Positions 62,664 to 64,000 of a stretch of 64,000 nt of DNA are shown here, in pieces. Origin of the DNA: Promethearchaeota archaeon. GTDB taxonomy: Archaea; Asgardarchaeota; Lokiarchaeia; Sigynarchaeales; SOKP01. Location of the stretch: NCBI GenBank assembly GCA_016839635.1, contig JAEOTV010000068.1:1-64000 (forward strand), given 5' to 3'. Each line of letters starts with the position of its first letter. The stretch's first letter is position 1. A program made the position numbers and the translations under genes. The notes beneath the pieces are model-generated. The model did no database searches, was not told where the DNA came from, and worked only from the letters and a program-made list of their open reading frames with translations.

Positions 62664-64000
62664 ATGGAAATTAAAATTCGTGGAGCACAGGAGAATAATT
62701 TAAAAAATATCGATGTGGATATAAAGGATGGACTTACAGTAGTAACAGGGGTTTCTGGATCAGGAAAAACTTCTCTTATTTTTGACACATTATATAAAGA
62801 AGCTCGGCGTAGATTTTTAGAGACATTTTCAGTCAGTAAGGATGATATGAAATTGAATCCTGCAAAGGTTAATTCCATCTCAGGTTTAGGACCTACAGTA
62901 GCGCTTAGTCAGAATGTATTAAATCGGAATCCTAATTCTATTTTAGCATCTGCGATTGGTCTTATTCCTCTATTGAAAATCTTGTATGCTAGATTTGGTG
63001 AGAGTAAATGTCATATATGTGGTAATAAGCTTACTTTCTTGAAAGAAGATGAAATTATTGCGAAATTAGATGCTTTAAGGAAAAAAGAGTCATTACAAAT
63101 ATCTGCTCTACTAGTGAGAAAAGTACAAGGGAGTCATCGAACCTTGATTGATCTATTAAAAAAAGAGTTTGGACCTGAAGCTATAATTGTCGATGGAAAA
63201 TCATCACCAAAGCAATTGAATTCTAAAGAATCACATGATATTCAAGTTCAAATTGGACAAGTGAATAAAGATAGTAATATTGATGAGATTAGAGCAATTG
63301 TTCAATTTTCATCCTCGTTAGGTGCGAATTCATTAATAATTGGTGGTAAGTCAATAAATTCTCTCATTTCTCGGATTCCTGCCTGTGTTCAATGCGGTAC
63401 TTGGTTTGGGGAGCTTGAACCTAAATATTTTAATAAAAATTGTCCACATTGCAAAGGAAAGGGATGTAAACTGTGTAATGAAACAGGTTATTATCCAATT
63501 GCATCTAATGTTACCTGGGAGGGATTGTTATTTCCTGAAATACTTAAGAAATCTGTAGGTGAATTAGTCGCTTATTTTTCCAATGAAGAATTACCTATTA
63601 CAATTAGATTATTGCAGGAAATCAAAAGACGTTTATTAGCTCTAGATGCTGTAGGTTTGGATTACTTAACATTGGATCGAGTTTCTCCAACTTTATCAAG
63701 AGGAGAATCTCAAAGAGTTCGACTGGCTATAGCAGTGTTGAGTGAATTAGAAGATATTACTCACATACTTGATGAACCCACAATAGGTCAGCATCCAGCT
63801 GATGTTGCAAGGTTATTACCTGTACTTCAGAACCTTGCTGGTCCAGTAATTTATATTGAACATGACCGTCAAGCCGCTATATATGCAGATATAGCTATTG
63901 ATATTGGTCCTGGCGCAGGAAAAGATGGAGGTGAAATTATTTTTGTAGGGACGCCCGCAGAATTATGGAAAGCAGATACTCCCTCTGGTAAGTTCTTTAG
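62664..64000 (+). CDS. Second UvrA-like ABC ATPase (3' truncated by window)
   Basis: The open frame runs from the ATG at 62664 past the window end (445 codons seen). It begins MEIKIRGAQENNLKNIDVDI with Walker A GVSGSGKTS (29-37), a zinc region (CHICGNKL, then CVQCGTWF, CPHCKGKGCKLCNETG), a variant signature LSRGESQRVRLA (near residue 343; Gly to Arg in LSGGE), and ILDEPTIGQHPAD with a late IEHDRQ. It is clearly paralogous to the gene 18 nt upstream but not a duplicate: the zinc and linker regions differ. The two could form a heterodimer, like two-subunit ABC systems. Confidence 0.88.
   Translation, partial: MEIKIRGAQENNLKNIDVDIKDGLTVVTGVSGSGKTSLIFDTLYKEARRRFLETFSVSKDDMKLNPAKVNSISGLGPTVALSQNVLNRNPNSILASAIGLIPLLKILYARFGESKCHICGNKLTFLKEDEIIAKLDALRKKESLQISALLVRKVQGSHRTLIDLLKKEFGPEAIIVDGKSSPKQLNSKESHDIQVQIGQVNKDSNIDEIRAIVQFSSSLGANSLIIGGKSINSLISRIPACVQCGTWFGELEPKYFNKNCPHCKGKGCKLCNETGYYPIASNVTWEGLLFPEILKKSVGELVAYFSNEELPITIRLLQEIKRRLLALDAVGLDYLTLDRVSPTLSRGESQRVRLAIAVLSELEDITHILDEPTIGQHPADVARLLPVLQNLAGPVIYIEHDRQAAIYADIAIDIGPGAGKDGGEIIFVGTPAELWKADTPSGKFF

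Noticed and set aside
62657..62878. Minus-strand frame opposite the second UvrA-like gene
   Set aside because: The plus strand there encodes the Walker A region of an ABC ATPase, so the opposite frame is a shadow.
1..64000. Search for CRISPR arrays, integrase or transposase genes and rRNA
   Set aside because: No regularly spaced repeats, no transposase or integrase motifs, and no rRNA-like conserved stretches were seen on either strand.

Overview
The window is very AT-rich (roughly 30 % GC by eye), densely coded on both strands, and archaeal. Support comes from a TFIIB initiation factor (13764-14657), two TrmB-type regulators, a BpsA-type branched-polyamine synthase domain, geranylgeranyl-reductase-family flavoproteins, a tungsten-type aldehyde ferredoxin oxidoreductase, and TATA boxes near start codons. 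A bacterial-type GrpE-DnaK-DnaJ operon, a longin-like sensor fused to a response regulator, and many TTG/GTG starts fit an Asgard archaeon of the Lokiarchaeia type. That placement is an inference. I found no rRNA, tRNA, CRISPR array or insertion sequence.

Layout. 1-3.8 kb: a membrane-protein tail, peptidase T, a frameshifted remnant, an MFS carrier and a coiled-coil/winged-helix protein. 3.8-12.7 kb: a redox and lipid-flavoured block with a CrtC/AttH-like lipocalin protein, an SCP2-like protein, two GlcD-type FAD oxidases, a GlpC/HdrD-type CCG iron-sulfur protein, a response regulator, and a FixC-like flavoprotein with its FixX-like ferredoxin. 12.7-20.2 kb: class II fructose-bisphosphate aldolase, TFIIB, dnaJ-dnaK-grpE, and a second geranylgeranyl-reductase-family protein. 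20.3-26.9 kb: an XPD/DinG-like Fe-S helicase, a TPR/zinc protein, a pair of small proteins, a CoiA-like nuclease and a TspO-like membrane protein. 27-37.7 kb: accessory genes (a broken DUF3795 gene, nitroreductase, several unknowns), pyruvate kinase, aldehyde ferredoxin oxidoreductase, a 45-residue zinc-ribbon protein, a remnant of an ADP-forming acyl-CoA synthetase, and a ferredoxin-like protein. 37.9-49.7 kb: an MFS carrier, an FKBP, a sugar kinase with a regulator pair, TrmO, a GNAT-YoaP protein, an amidase, a TIGR04076/DUF6125-like pair, TrmB, an MBL hydrolase and small membrane proteins. 49.7-57.1 kb: a BpsA-SpeD fusion, a membrane methyltransferase divergent from a TrmB-like regulator around a long palindrome, and an ArsR-controlled ABC exporter with a cysteine-rich small protein. 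57.2-64 kb: a PadR-headed operon encoding a BtrH-like protein, a DUF3795 protein, a methyltransferase and two successive UvrA-like ABC ATPases, the second cut by the window edge.

The strongest candidates for something undescribed are two. The PadR/BtrH-like/DUF3795/methyltransferase/tandem-UvrA operon reads like a regulated response to a DNA-binding or cell-damaging small molecule, and its promoter carries a duplicated 29-nt element. The one-polypeptide polyamine enzyme joins aminopropyl transfer to AdoMet decarboxylation and has Thr instead of the usual Glu before the pyruvoyl serine. Several small regulatory units sit beside visible gene debris, which shows that the accessory parts are turning over.
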